From CAWKDC01 sp964383495 (GTDB lineage Bacteria > Pseudomonadota > Gammaproteobacteria > JABCZS01), in assembly GCA_964383495.1 (NCBI GenBank), contig CAYLHG010000002.1, positions 1 through 64,000 of the forward strand: 64,000 bases of DNA, written 5' to 3'. Of this stretch, positions 8,151 through 16,776 are shown piece after piece (position 1 is the first letter of the stretch; every line of letters begins with the position of its first letter). The position numbers and the translations under genes are program-made. The notes under the pieces are model-generated. The model worked only from the letters and a program-made list of their open reading frames with translations, ran no database searches and had not been told where the DNA came from.

Positions 8151-8956
8151 GATTTTGCAACACCATCCAATGCTTTTAAACACATTAACAATTCACGCAT
8201 ATTTTCTAAAGGCCATGCATTTGGGCCATCACTCAATGCTTTTTCAGGATTGGGATGTGTTTCCATAAATAATCCTGCCACGCCTACTGCAACAGCAGCA
8301 CGTGCTAACACAGGAATAAATTCTCGTTGCCCGCCCGATGCATTTCCCAAGCCGCCTGGCAATTGTACAGAATGCGTTGCATCAAATACAACAGGGCAAC
8401 CAAACGTTTTCATCACAGCTAATGAGCGCGGATCAGAAACTAAATTATTGTAGCCGAATGAAGCCCCACGCTCACACGCCATAATCGCGGTATTTCCTGT
8501 TGCTTTTGCTTTTTCAATCACCTGTTTCATATCCCACGGCGCTAAAAATTGGCCTTTTTTAATATTAACAGGCTTATTGGTTTTCGCTACGTTTTGAATA
8601 AAATCAGTTTGGCGGCACAAAAAAGCGGGGGTTTGCAATACATCCACAACACTTGCCACTTCATTCAAGGGCGTATACTCATGCACATCCGTTAACACGG
8701 GAACGCCTATTTGTTTTTTAACTTTTTCTAAAATTTTCAATCCTTCTTCTAAACCAGGGCCGCGAAAACTTTCGTGTGAAGAACGGTTGGCTTTATCAAA
8801 AGAAGATTTATAAATAAAAGGAATACCTAAATCTGCTGCCATTTCTTTTAATAAGCCGGCCGTTTCAAGCGCTAATGCTTCGCTTTCAATCACGCAAGGT
8901 CCAGCAATTAAGAAAAAGGGCAAATCGTTACCCGCTTCAAAGTGACATAATTTCAC
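8141..8956 (-). CDS. kdsA: 3-deoxy-D-manno-octulosonate 8-phosphate synthase
   Basis: Condenses phosphoenolpyruvate with arabinose 5-phosphate to make KDO-8-P for the lipopolysaccharide inner core. Typical blocks are FFLIAGPCVIES near residue 15, FKxSFDKANRSS-like YKSSFDKANRSSHESFRGPG, NIKKGQFLAPWDM and a late FMETHPNPEKALSDGPNAWPL. Length 271 is slightly short of 280. The start is GTG at 8956, sharing 4 bases with the pyrG stop (GTGA) and with GGAG eight bases upstream. Confidence 0.96.
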   Translation of the reverse strand: MKLCHFEAGNDLPFFLIAGPCVIESEALALETAGLLKEMAADLGIPFIYKSSFDKANRSSHESFRGPGLEEGLKILEKVKKQIGVPVLTDVHEYTPLNEVASVVDVLQTPAFLCRQTDFIQNVAKTNKPVNIKKGQFLAPWDMKQVIEKAKATGNTAIMACERGASFGYNNLVSDPRSLAVMKTFGCPVVFDATHSVQLPGGLGNASGGQREFIPVLARAAVAVGVAGLFMETHPNPEKALSDGPNAWPLENMRELLMCLKALDGVAKSCQ

Positions 8957-10605
8957 AGTTCACGCTCCACTTGTTTCAACGTTTCTTTTTGAAATTGTTT
9001 TGCAGCTTCAATAAAAGCTGTAAATAATTTATGCCCATCGCGTGGAGTTGAAGTGAATTCAGGATGGAATTGGCACGCAACAAACCAAGGGTGATCGGAC
9101 AGCTCAATCATTTCCACTAAATGCCCTGCTTTAGAATAAGCAGATATCACTAGACCTGCTGCTTGCAAAGCACTCAGCCAATCTGCATTGACTTCGTAAC
9201 GATGACGATGACGCTCGGCAATGGTGCTTGCATCATAAATGCGATGCGCTAGCGTATTTTGTTCGATATCACAGGGTTGTGCGCCCAAGCGCATCGTTCC
9301 ACCCAAATGACCATCTTCTTCGCGATATTCTTTCACACCCTGTGCATTCACCCACTCACTCACCAATGCCACCACAGGATGTTTTGTTGTTTTATCGAAT
9401 TCTGTAGAATTCGCATCACTCAACCCTGCTTTGTGGCGCGCATATTCAATGACGGCCACTTGCAAGCCTAAACAAATGCCTAAATAAGGCACTTTATTTT
9501 CACGCGCATATTGTGCTGCTTTAATTTTACCTTCTACGCCACGCTTCCCAAATCCACCAGGCACTAAAATAGCATTCAAGGAGGTGAGTGATGCAACCCC
9601 GTCTTCTTCAAGCAATTGAGCATCAATGTATTCAATTTGTACTTTTGTTTTTGTTTGAATGCCTGCGTGTAATAATGCTTCAATCAATGATTTGTAAGAG
9701 TCGGCAAGATCAATATATTTTCCAACAATACCGATGGTCACTTTTGTTTGAGGCTCTGTTAAGCCACGCACCACATCTTGCCATTCACTGAGATCAGCTT
9801 CTTTTGTTTTTAATCCGAATTTTTCGACAATAAGTTGATCTAAACCTTGACGATGCAACACTTCAGGAATGCGGTAAATGGTATCAGCATCGTAAGAAGT
9901 GATCACTGCTCTTTTTTCCACATTCGTAAATAAAGCAATTTTTTCTCGCGCAGAATCTGGTAGTGGTTCAGAAGCGCGACAAATCACAATGTCAGGCTGA
10001 ATTCCGATAGATCTTAATTCTTTCACCGAATGTTGTGTGGGTTTTGTTTTAATTTCTGCAGAAGTGTGCATATAAGGCACTAGTGTAAGATGAATAAAAC
10101 AAGTATTTTGCCGTCCATGCGTTAAACTCATTTGACGAATGGCTTCCAGAAAAGGCAGTGATTCAATATCGCCTACTGTACCGCCGATCTCAACAATAGC
10201 AATATCAGCGCATTGCGCACCGCGTTCAATACGCTCTTTAATAGCATCTGTAATATGTGGAATGACTTGTATGGTATTACCAAGGTAATCGCCACGACGC
10301 TCACGTTGTAACACTTCCCAATAAATTTGCCCCGCAGTGAAGTTATTATTGCGCGTCATGGGAGTGCGAACGAAACGTTCGTAGTGGCCAAGGTCGAGAT
10401 CTGTTTCAGCACCATCTTCTGTAACAAACACTTCACCATGTTGAAGCGGGTTCATGGTGCCAGGATCAAGATTGATGTAAGGGTCTAGTTTGAGCAAGGT
10501 AACCTTCAGCCCTCTTGCTTCGAGTATGGCTGCAAGTGAAGCCGCTGCAATGCCCTTCCCAAGGGATGAAACAACCCCTCCTGTCACGAAAATGTATTGC
10601 GTCAT
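8953..10605 (-). CDS. pyrG: CTP synthase
   Basis: Amidates UTP to CTP with glutamine as the nitrogen source. The N-terminal synthetase domain begins TQYIFVTGGVVSSLGKGIAAASL; the C-terminal class I glutaminase domain carries the nucleophile Cys in LGICLGLQVAVIEYARH and the His-Glu pair in CQFHPEFTSTPRDGH. Length 550 is normal. AAGGAGCC precedes the ATG at 10605. It heads the pyrG-kdsA-eno-ftsB-ispD-ispF run; tRNA-Ser lies just upstream on the same strand. Confidence 0.97.
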   Translation of the reverse strand: MTQYIFVTGGVVSSLGKGIAAASLAAILEARGLKVTLLKLDPYINLDPGTMNPLQHGEVFVTEDGAETDLDLGHYERFVRTPMTRNNNFTAGQIYWEVLQRERRGDYLGNTIQVIPHITDAIKERIERGAQCADIAIVEIGGTVGDIESLPFLEAIRQMSLTHGRQNTCFIHLTLVPYMHTSAEIKTKPTQHSVKELRSIGIQPDIVICRASEPLPDSAREKIALFTNVEKRAVITSYDADTIYRIPEVLHRQGLDQLIVEKFGLKTKEADLSEWQDVVRGLTEPQTKVTIGIVGKYIDLADSYKSLIEALLHAGIQTKTKVQIEYIDAQLLEEDGVASLTSLNAILVPGGFGKRGVEGKIKAAQYARENKVPYLGICLGLQVAVIEYARHKAGLSDANSTEFDKTTKHPVVALVSEWVNAQGVKEYREEDGHLGGTMRLGAQPCDIEQNTLAHRIYDASTIAERHRHRYEVNADWLSALQAAGLVISAYSKAGHLVEMIELSDHPWFVACQFHPEFTSTPRDGHKLFTAFIEAAKQFQKETLKQVEREL

Positions 10606-10625
10606 AGTGGTGGCTCCTTACCGTC

Positions 10626-10715
10626 TGGCGGAGAGAGAGGGATTCGAACCCTCGGTACGATCGCTCGTACAACGGTTTTCGAGACCGCCCCATTCAGCCG
10701 CTCTGGCATCTCTCC
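10626..10715 (-). tRNA. tRNA-Ser (anticodon CGA)
   Basis: Minus-strand cloverleaf: acceptor GGAGAGA/TCTCTCC, anticodon loop CTCGAAA giving CGA, a long variable arm (TACGAGCGATCGTA), the T loop GGTTCGAATCC and an encoded CCA at 10626-10628. It reads UCG serine codons. Confidence 0.95.
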
Positions 10716-10793
10716 AAAGCAGTCATCCTACCACGCTTTGAGGCGTAGTAGTAGAGGCTGTCGTCAACTCACGATTGGTTGGTAGAGAGGAAA

Positions 10794-11192
10794 TTAACCG
10801 GGGGCTAGATAGAGAGGATTGATCGGTGCTTGAGAGAGGTCCGGCGAGTTTGAATCACCGCTCACACGCCAGCTCCGAGCCACTCCCTTACCATCAGCAG
10901 GTTTGAAAAACATATAGGCAGCAGTCGCCAACAATAGCAATGCTGCAGCTGCGGCGCAATATACTGCAATTGAGCCCCAGCTGGTGGGGTCAGCGAGTAC
11001 GTGCTCGCTCCAACCTGAAGAGGATACCTCAGCGCTCGAATCAGCATCAGACGCTAGTATAATACCACCCGGCGTATCATCACCCTTATCCTTCGAGTTC
11101 GAAGGTATGCACAGGGAGATAGCCATAGCGACAGACCCCAACATGCATATAAGTATAAAGATAGAAGCGCATACAGGTTGATCATCACCCAT
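10794..11192 (-). CDS. Small two-helix membrane protein, unknown (second copy of pair)
   Basis: A 132-residue protein I do not recognise. A first hydrophobic helix lies at about residues 8-28 (FILICMLGSVAMAISL), followed by an acidic Ser/Asp-rich loop, a second helix rich in Ala and Leu at about 74-95, and a polar C-terminal tail with NPLYLAPG. GGGGTG precedes the ATG and a good promoter lies 43 bases upstream. The protein at 11347-11676 has the same helix-loop-helix-tail plan and a similar upstream region, so the two look like diverged tandem copies. No catalytic motif is visible. Confidence 0.55.
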   Translation of the reverse strand: MGDDQPVCASIFILICMLGSVAMAISLCIPSNSKDKGDDTPGGIILASDADSSAEVSSSGWSEHVLADPTSWGSIAVYCAAAAALLLLATAAYMFFKPADGKGVARSWRVSGDSNSPDLSQAPINPLYLAPG

Positions 11193-11234
11193 TCATCACC
11201 CCATTGTAATGTCCCAATTAAGCTACCTTGAAAA

Positions 11235-11263
11235 ATTATCCCCCCAACGTGGTGTGAAGTCAA
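11235..11263 (-). promoter_or_regulatory. Sigma70 promoter of the 10794-11192 gene
   Basis: On the minus strand TTGACT (11263-11258), a 17-base spacer and GATAAT (11240-11235). The start codon lies 43 bases after the -10 element. Confidence 0.65.
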
Positions 11264-11280
11264 TAACAGAGCATATTTTG

Positions 11281-11332
11281 TAACAATTAAATTGAGGCAC
11301 CCTCTTGATGCTTGCTCAACCCATCACTAGGG
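11281..11332 (-). repeat. Upstream repeat, copy B
   Basis: On the minus strand the box CCCTAGTGATGGGTTG begins at 11332; a small hairpin (CTCAA/TTGAG) and AAAATATG lead to the promoter. The box and layout match copy A at 11769-11808 and, for the box only, 26176-26188. Confidence 0.45.
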
Positions 11333-11346
11333 TTCAAAAAGAACAA

Positions 11347-11676
11347 CTAGGGGAAGGCCCTCTGGGCAACTTGATACTTACCTGCGGCATCTGCATACTG
11401 CTCAGCGCTGGGAGTACCTGTCTTGGTAAACAAATAAGAGCACGCCGCCCATCCCAGTACGGCTGCAACCACAACGAACATGATCTCTATTAAAGCAATC
11501 TCAGCAGCAACATCATAGGTTGCCCCCCCTTCCCAATCTGAAGCTGATACCGCTTCCATGTTTCGGAGGTCACTCCTATTATCGCTGTTAGCTTCCAATT
11601 TATTAACACAAAATGTAAAAAACAGACCGCACGCGCTCCCTGTTACCACAGCCTGGACACTATTATTTGATCCCAT
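11347..11676 (-). CDS. Small two-helix membrane protein, unknown (first copy of pair)
   Basis: A 109-residue protein of unknown function. A hydrophobic stretch at about residues 8-24 (VVTGSACGLFFTFCV), a polar acidic loop containing DWEGGATYD, a strong helix at about 63-84 (IEIMFVVVAAVLGWAACSY) and a polar tail. GGGAGATAAAA precedes the ATG. Topology and the sequence upstream resemble the neighbouring 10794-11192 gene, which suggests an old tandem duplication. Alternative readings, such as a holin-like or immunity-like protein, cannot be separated by eye. Confidence 0.55.
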   Translation of the reverse strand: MGSNNSVQAVVTGSACGLFFTFCVNKLEANSDNRSDLRNMEAVSASDWEGGATYDVAAEIALIEIMFVVVAAVLGWAACSYLFTKTGTPSAEQYADAAGKYQVAQRAFP

Positions 11677-11713
11677 TTTTATCTCCCGGCGCTGAAAAAT
11701 TAACTCTCTCTGA

Positions 11714-11742
11714 AGATTATGCTGGGATTATTAAGCTGTCAA
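11714..11742 (-). promoter_or_regulatory. Sigma70 promoter of the 11347-11676 gene
   Basis: A perfect -35 TTGACA (11742-11737, minus strand) is followed 15-17 bases later by the overlapping -10 choices CATAAT/TAATCT (11721-11714). Confidence 0.5.
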
Positions 11743-11768
11743 CCACAAAACATATTTTTAAACCCCAA

Positions 11769-11808
11769 TTATGGGCTGAGATGGTGCTTTTCCAGCCCAT
11801 CACTAGGG
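11769..11808 (-). repeat. Upstream repeat, copy A, with hairpin
   Basis: Box CCCTAGTGATGGG (11808-11796, minus strand) runs into a hairpin with arms ATGGGCTG (11771-11778) and CAGCCCAT (11793-11800) and a 14-base loop. It sits downstream of the corB-like gene and upstream of the promoter of the 11347-11676 gene. It could be an intercistronic terminator, part of a dispersed repeat or a regulatory site. Confidence 0.45.
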
Positions 11809-11896
11809 TTTTTAACAATTTCATTGAAGTTGGATAGCTGGCAACGTTGGCACAGCGGCTGGCTAATGAGAGACAATTCACAGAGGATCTCCTCCA

Positions 11897-13180
11897 TTAC
11901 CTATCCTCAGATGCCCGTCCTTCGATCTTCACCAATCTTACCATCTGCCCACTTGTTTCCAAAATTTCCATTGGGTAAGCGTTGATCTTTAGACAAACGC
12001 TCGGCGTGGGCATGAACTCCAAATATTCCAAAATTAAACCATTTAACGTCTTAGGGCCATCCGTGGGCAACTCCCAATGCAATTGGCGGTTCAATTCACG
12101 CACGGTAATACTGCCATCAATCCAAAACGTGCCATCTGGCTGCGGATGTATTTCTTGAACGGTAGAAGCCATGTCTGTCGTAAATTCACCCACAATTTCT
12201 TCTAAAATATCTTCCAAAGCCACTAAGCCGAGCACATCCCCATATTCATCTACTACCACGCCCATACGCTCTTTTCGCGTTTGAAAATTTAATAATTGTG
12301 TGGTGAGTGGTGTGCTTTCGGGCAAATAATATACCTCTTTCGACAATCTTCTTAATGCAGCTTTGCATGCTTGCTCATCAGGTAAGCCATCCCCTAAAAA
12401 ATTTAACACATCACGCAAATGTAGCATGCCAAGCATATTTTCTATTTTTTCTTGATACAGCGGTAACAAAGTGTGCTGCGACTCACGCAGTGTTCTTAAA
12501 ATAGTGGGCCAATCATCATCTAAATCAATCCCCACAATTTCATTGCGAGGCACCATGATGTCTTCCACCGTCATCTCTTTTAAATCTAAAATACGCAATA
12601 GCATACGCTTATGGCGACTAGGAATACGCCCCGCTGCTTCATCTACCACAGTACGCAACTCTTCCGCGGACAAATGTTCATTTGCCACAGCGCCCTGCTC
12701 CACACCCAACATACGTAACAATAAGTTGGAAAAAACATTTACCAGCCATACCATGGGATATAATATTTTTTGCAACAATAATAACGGCCAGCTCACCACC
12801 ACCGCCAATTTATTTGCCTTCAACGCTGCTAATGTTTTCGGGGTCACTTCGCCAAAAATTAAAATACCAATCGTTAACACTAATGTGGCCAATGCCAATC
12901 CTAGATCCTGCCAATAACGCAATGCAATAATAGTTGTGATGCTCGATGCAAAAATATTTGCAAAATTATTTCCGATTAAAATAGTGCCTAATAAACGATC
13001 AGGGCGCTCTAGCAAACGCTCTGCTAGCATCGCACCACGATGATGCTTTTTCGCTAAATGTCGCAAGCGATAACGATTTACTGCCATTAAAGCTGTTTCA
13101 GCTGCTGAGAAAAATGCTGAAAAGAAAAATAACACCACAAGCACAACCAATAATATACTTGTTGAAATATGCCCTATCAT
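11897..13180 (-). CDS. CNNM/CorB-family membrane protein with CBS pair
   Basis: A 427-residue inner-membrane protein of the HlyC/CorC (CorB/YfjD) family, linked to magnesium and cobalt handling. The N-terminal CNNM domain has about three to four helices and the motif FSAAETALMAVNRYRLRHLA. It is followed by two CBS domains (about residues 200-330, with DIMVPRNEIVGID and GVVVDEYGDVLGLVALEDILEEIVGE) and a C-terminal CorC_HlyC domain. The order corB, ypjD with divergent ffh is common in gammaproteobacteria. The start at 13180 leaves a 16-base gap to ypjD. Confidence 0.9.
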   Translation of the reverse strand: MIGHISTSILLVVLVVLFFFSAFFSAAETALMAVNRYRLRHLAKKHHRGAMLAERLLERPDRLLGTILIGNNFANIFASSITTIIALRYWQDLGLALATLVLTIGILIFGEVTPKTLAALKANKLAVVVSWPLLLLQKILYPMVWLVNVFSNLLLRMLGVEQGAVANEHLSAEELRTVVDEAAGRIPSRHKRMLLRILDLKEMTVEDIMVPRNEIVGIDLDDDWPTILRTLRESQHTLLPLYQEKIENMLGMLHLRDVLNFLGDGLPDEQACKAALRRLSKEVYYLPESTPLTTQLLNFQTRKERMGVVVDEYGDVLGLVALEDILEEIVGEFTTDMASTVQEIHPQPDGTFWIDGSITVRELNRQLHWELPTDGPKTLNGLILEYLEFMPTPSVCLKINAYPMEILETSGQMVRLVKIEGRASEDR

Positions 13181-13196
13181 AATGCTCCTAACCGTA

Positions 13197-13967
13197 TCAG
13201 TGAAATAAAAATTTCATGCCCAAATAAGCCATGCTTAATCCAAACCACGCCAACCCCGTTCCTAAAATAGCATACCGCACTGCTATACCACGACGGTAAT
13301 ATATCACCAATAATAGCGCACATAATACCCATACCATCATGGACATGATATTCTTAAAAGAAAGTAAAAGATAACGCTCTGGGTGCGCCACAAATCCCAA
13401 TGCTAGGCCGAATGTTAATATCACAAAAGCAGCCAATAACACATTAAACATCAATTTTTGCATGGCCTCCAGGGGGGGCAATAACGATAACGCCTCATGG
13501 GCTGGCGCATGCGCCAAATACCAGCGCTGCAAAGCTAACGCTAATGCTTGCAGAAAAGCAACGCCTAGCAACGCATAGGCTGCCAATGCTGATAAAATAT
13601 GGGCCAAGGCCCAAGGATGATCGCCCCAGGGGATTTCCACGGGCGGCGAACTTACCTGCAAAGCACCCATGATCGAAAGCCCCGCTAAAGGCACCACCCC
13701 CACGAATAAACTTTTCAGACGTGTTGAAAAATTCGCAAGCCATAAAACCAGCATCCATAAGGCGGTAATTAAACTTAATATATTGAAAACATGAAGATTT
13801 TGCCCGTGCGGCGTATCAATCACTCGATAGAGAAAATAAAGATGCATCCCTAAAGCCAGAAGCATGAATATATAAAAGACACGTTGAAACGGCTGCTGCT
13901 TGAATGACAATAACAAGCAGACCCAAGCAACACTGTACAAGCCTAATGCGGCAATGCCTACTATCAC
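13197..13967 (-). CDS. YpjD-like cytochrome c assembly-type membrane protein
   Basis: A 256-residue protein with about eight transmembrane segments, of the CcsA/YpjD family (cytochrome c assembly protein domain). The HILSALAAYALLGVAFLQALALALQ segment and a nearby PWGDHPWALAHI resemble the Trp-rich/His heme-handling loops of this superfamily. Its precise role in YpjD proteins is not established. It is divergent from ffh and upstream of the corB-like gene, the usual neighbourhood. Confidence 0.85.
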   Translation of the reverse strand: MIVGIAALGLYSVAWVCLLLSFKQQPFQRVFYIFMLLALGMHLYFLYRVIDTPHGQNLHVFNILSLITALWMLVLWLANFSTRLKSLFVGVVPLAGLSIMGALQVSSPPVEIPWGDHPWALAHILSALAAYALLGVAFLQALALALQRWYLAHAPAHEALSLLPPLEAMQKLMFNVLLAAFVILTFGLALGFVAHPERYLLLSFKNIMSMMVWVLCALLLVIYYRRGIAVRYAILGTGLAWFGLSMAYLGMKFLFH

Positions 13968-14052
13968 AAGATCCTCATCGCAAAAATACCAGACAACATC
14001 TTACCATGTCTGGTGGGGATATGTATAATGAAGACCGAGAGGAGAGATCTAC

Positions 14053-15381
14053 ATGTTTAAACAGCTATCCGAACGCCTACAAGCTATTACCCAAAAACTG
14101 ACAGGGCAAATACTCACGCCTGACAACATGAAAGAAAGCTTGCGCGAAATTCGTCTAGCACTTTTGGAAGCGGATGTAGCCTTACCGGTAGTGAAGTCTT
14201 TCATTGAAGATATTCAAACGAAAGCGACTGGGCAAAAAATTGAAGGTCATTTAAGCGGCAGCCAAACGCTTGTCAAAATAGTACATGACGAACTTATTGC
14301 ATTAATGGGTGAAGTCAACGACGCTCTGAATTTATCTACCCAACCTCCTGCTGTTATTTTAATGTTAGGGTTACAAGGTTCTGGTAAAACAACCACAGCA
14401 GGAAAGCTGGCCAAAAAATTAATGCAAGAAAATAAAAAAGTAACGCTAGCTTCTCTCGATATTTATCGTCCAGCTGCTATCGACCAACTACGTACATTAG
14501 CGACACAAGTAGGCGCGCAATGGTTTCCGAGCACACCTCAAGACAACCCTGTGACCATTGCAAAACAAGCCATCGATGCTGCATTAAGAAGTGCACAAGA
14601 TGTTGTTATTCTTGATACTGCCGGACGTTTACATGTTGATGATGCGCTAATGGCTGAACTAAAAGCCATACACAGTGCGGCAAACCCTATTGAATCTTTG
14701 CTTGTATTAGACAGTATGACGGGGCAAGATGCGTTGCCTGTTGCAAATGCGTTTTGCAATTTAATTCCCGTCACTGGTTTTATTTTAACAAAAACAGATG
14801 GTGATAATCGCGGCGGTGCTGCATTATCATTACGCAAAACAACGCAATTACCTATTAAATTTTTGGGCGTAGGCGAGAAACTTGACGCACTAGAAGCATT
14901 TCACCCAGAGCGCGTTGCATCACGCATTTTAGGGATGGGTGACATTTTATCGTTGATCGAAGAACTCGAACAAAAAACTGATAAAGTGAAAGCGGAAAAA
15001 GCGGCAAAGAAGCTCAAAAAAGGGCAATTTGATTTAGAGGATTTTTGTGAGCAATTATTAGAAATGAAGAAAATGGGTGGCATGGCAAGTATTCTAAGCA
15101 AATTACCTGGAAACTTGCAATTGCCCACAGGTGCTGCGTTACCTTTTGATGATAAGACGATGACGCATTTTGTTGCCATTATTCAATCCATGACCCCCAA
15201 AGAACGACGTTATCCTGACTTATTAAATGCGTCTCGCAAACGGCGTGTTGCCATGGGTTCTGGCACTGACCCGCAGACCATTAACAAATTGTTGAAGCAA
15301 TTTATGACCATGCAGAAAATGGCTAAAAAGTTTGGTAAAAATAACGGAAATTTAAATAAGCTAATGCAGCAATTTCGATAA
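14053..15381 (+). CDS. ffh: Signal recognition particle protein Ffh
   Basis: GTPase subunit of SRP that targets nascent inner-membrane proteins with 4.5S RNA and FtsY. The N domain comprises about residues 1-85. The G domain carries the P-loop GLQGSGKTTTAGKLA, DTAGRLHVD and TKTDGDNRGGAALS. The Met-rich M domain occupies the C-terminal third, with KKMGGMASILSKLPG and the RNA-binding SRKRRVAMGSGT-type helix. Length 442 is normal. The ATG at 14053 follows GAGAGGAGATCTAC. No 4.5S RNA gene was seen in the window. Confidence 0.96.
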   Translation: MFKQLSERLQAITQKLTGQILTPDNMKESLREIRLALLEADVALPVVKSFIEDIQTKATGQKIEGHLSGSQTLVKIVHDELIALMGEVNDALNLSTQPPAVILMLGLQGSGKTTTAGKLAKKLMQENKKVTLASLDIYRPAAIDQLRTLATQVGAQWFPSTPQDNPVTIAKQAIDAALRSAQDVVILDTAGRLHVDDALMAELKAIHSAANPIESLLVLDSMTGQDALPVANAFCNLIPVTGFILTKTDGDNRGGAALSLRKTTQLPIKFLGVGEKLDALEAFHPERVASRILGMGDILSLIEELEQKTDKVKAEKAAKKLKKGQFDLEDFCEQLLEMKKMGGMASILSKLPGNLQLPTGAALPFDDKTMTHFVAIIQSMTPKERRYPDLLNASRKRRVAMGSGTDPQTINKLLKQFMTMQKMAKKFGKNNGNLNKLMQQFR

Positions 15382-15397
15382 ACTCGGTTAATACGCA

Positions 15398-15445
15398 TTG
15401 ACATTCCATTTTATATCCTGTAAATCTAGGACATATTCAAGGAGG
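15398..15445 (+). promoter_or_regulatory. Promoter and strong ribosome binding site of the 15451 gene
   Basis: TTGACA (15398-15403), a 17-base spacer and TAAATC (15421-15426), then GGAGG at 15441-15445, six bases before the ATG. It indicates independent transcription from ffh. Confidence 0.5.
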
Positions 15446-15450
15446 ATATC

Positions 15451-16728
15451 ATGCGTCATACTAATTATATTATAGACTTCGATCAAGACGGTGCACTGTT
15501 TGATGCACACGGTGAAACACTACAAAAACATATCCTCGATCACTTAACTGCTCTCTCTGTTTGGTTCACCACAGGATATCCCTTAACTCTACTACCCACT
15601 ACTACTTTATGGTTTTTTACACAGCCATCAGGTCATATGCAAGGCATGAAAGACCCTCAAATTTATAATGCTGCGTGGGTAATATGGAATGAAGCAGTAA
15701 ATTTTTTATTATCTCTTAATGCTTTAAAATTTGATCAAAACATAGTAACTTCTTTATCAGGAAAATTAGAAGCACTATCACGCAGATCCCGAAACATCAA
15801 CGACTCTAACTTTGAAGGGAAATTCCAATCCTGGGCTACTCTTCTCGATACAAGTAACCTAGAGAATGCAAAAATATTTCTGATCATCAACCAAATTGTT
15901 TTGAGGAAACAGCGCGTTGTGACAAACGACGTATCTAATATATTGGACCGTCTTGAAAATGAAACTTCCCCCAAATCCACCACACCTATCGTTATCAGCA
16001 GAAATAGCCCTAACTCTGTTAAAATTGCTTTTATGGAAGGAAACACAGAAAGCTCCTTGTTCGACACACTTGCACACAATGCTAACTCCCAAAGCATTCG
16101 TCACGCAAAAGATCTCGATAAAGAACATGCTCAACTGCTCACCAAAATAGCACGACAACAAAAAAGCAATCCAGATGCACAATCCTCCTTAGATACCATG
16201 AGAGCTTTATACGAAATCACAGCACAATATATTAAGCTTTGTCGTCTTTTGCCTCAAACACAGGATAGTAAGACTATTGAAAAGCATTGTGATGTTATCA
16301 AAACTGTATTATTCGCCGCTGCAATATGCGATGAGAATACCAACCCACAAGTTGCTTGCCGAGCACGAGATGCTCAGTTCAATGCAAAAGTCTCTGCATT
16401 GGATGCCTTAGTGGCGCAGCTTCAACCTGGACCTAGCAGGCCTTTCACTACTTTTAATGATCTGCAAGCACATCTTAAAAATTTTTTCCAAAACCCTACA
16501 AATGGGCAACCATTGGCTATTCGTCTCACCGATTATTTAAATGCCATTGGGATATTACTACAGCAAAACTTGAAGGAAAATAATATTTCAACCACAGAGA
16601 TGAATGTGCCTTTCACGCAACATTATCTCACGCAAGTATGTTTATATATTAATCATCAAGAAACCAAATTAAGACTTACAAATGGACTGATAAATAGTAA
16701 ATGTGCCAGTGCGAGCCTTAAAGCATAA
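15451..16728 (+). CDS. Unknown 425-residue protein with HAD-like motif I
   Basis: I do not recognise this protein as a whole. Its first 25 residues contain YIIDFDQDGALFDAHGETL, which closely matches motif I of HAD-superfamily hydrolases (hhhFDxDGTLxD with T replaced by A). No convincing motif II, III or IV was found in the remainder, which is helical, Asn/Ser/Gln-rich and contains heptad-like stretches around 210-260. There is no signal peptide and no transmembrane helix. It has its own promoter and a strong ribosome binding site. Low similarity to neighbours and its orphan state would fit a secreted effector or a lineage-specific gene; this is inference only. Confidence 0.5.
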   Translation: MRHTNYIIDFDQDGALFDAHGETLQKHILDHLTALSVWFTTGYPLTLLPTTTLWFFTQPSGHMQGMKDPQIYNAAWVIWNEAVNFLLSLNALKFDQNIVTSLSGKLEALSRRSRNINDSNFEGKFQSWATLLDTSNLENAKIFLIINQIVLRKQRVVTNDVSNILDRLENETSPKSTTPIVISRNSPNSVKIAFMEGNTESSLFDTLAHNANSQSIRHAKDLDKEHAQLLTKIARQQKSNPDAQSSLDTMRALYEITAQYIKLCRLLPQTQDSKTIEKHCDVIKTVLFAAAICDENTNPQVACRARDAQFNAKVSALDALVAQLQPGPSRPFTTFNDLQAHLKNFFQNPTNGQPLAIRLTDYLNAIGILLQQNLKENNISTTEMNVPFTQHYLTQVCLYINHQETKLRLTNGLINSKCASASLKA

Positions 16729-16732
16729 GGTA

Positions 16733-16741
16733 TGCTATAGT
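16733..16741 (+). promoter_or_regulatory. Extended -10 promoter (TGC TATAGT)
   Basis: TG (16733-16734), one base, then TATAGT (16736-16741), with no clear -35. The same TATGCTATAGTG core occurs at 26219-26230. Confidence 0.5.
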
Positions 16742-16776
16742 GTGAACCACATTGCTCTGTACCCCAGGAATGACAC

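Noticed and set aside
8151..8183. Longer enolase start
   Set aside because: Overlaps kdsA coding sequence; enolase homologues begin at MSVIESIKAREIL.
10490..10741. Open frame across the pyrG start and tRNA-Ser
   Set aside because: Contains translated tRNA sequence (EREGFEPSVRSL), a common artefact.
11719..11985. 88-codon plus-strand frame over the repeat and the corB-like 3' end
   Set aside because: Antisense to corB and to the repeat; no ribosome binding site.
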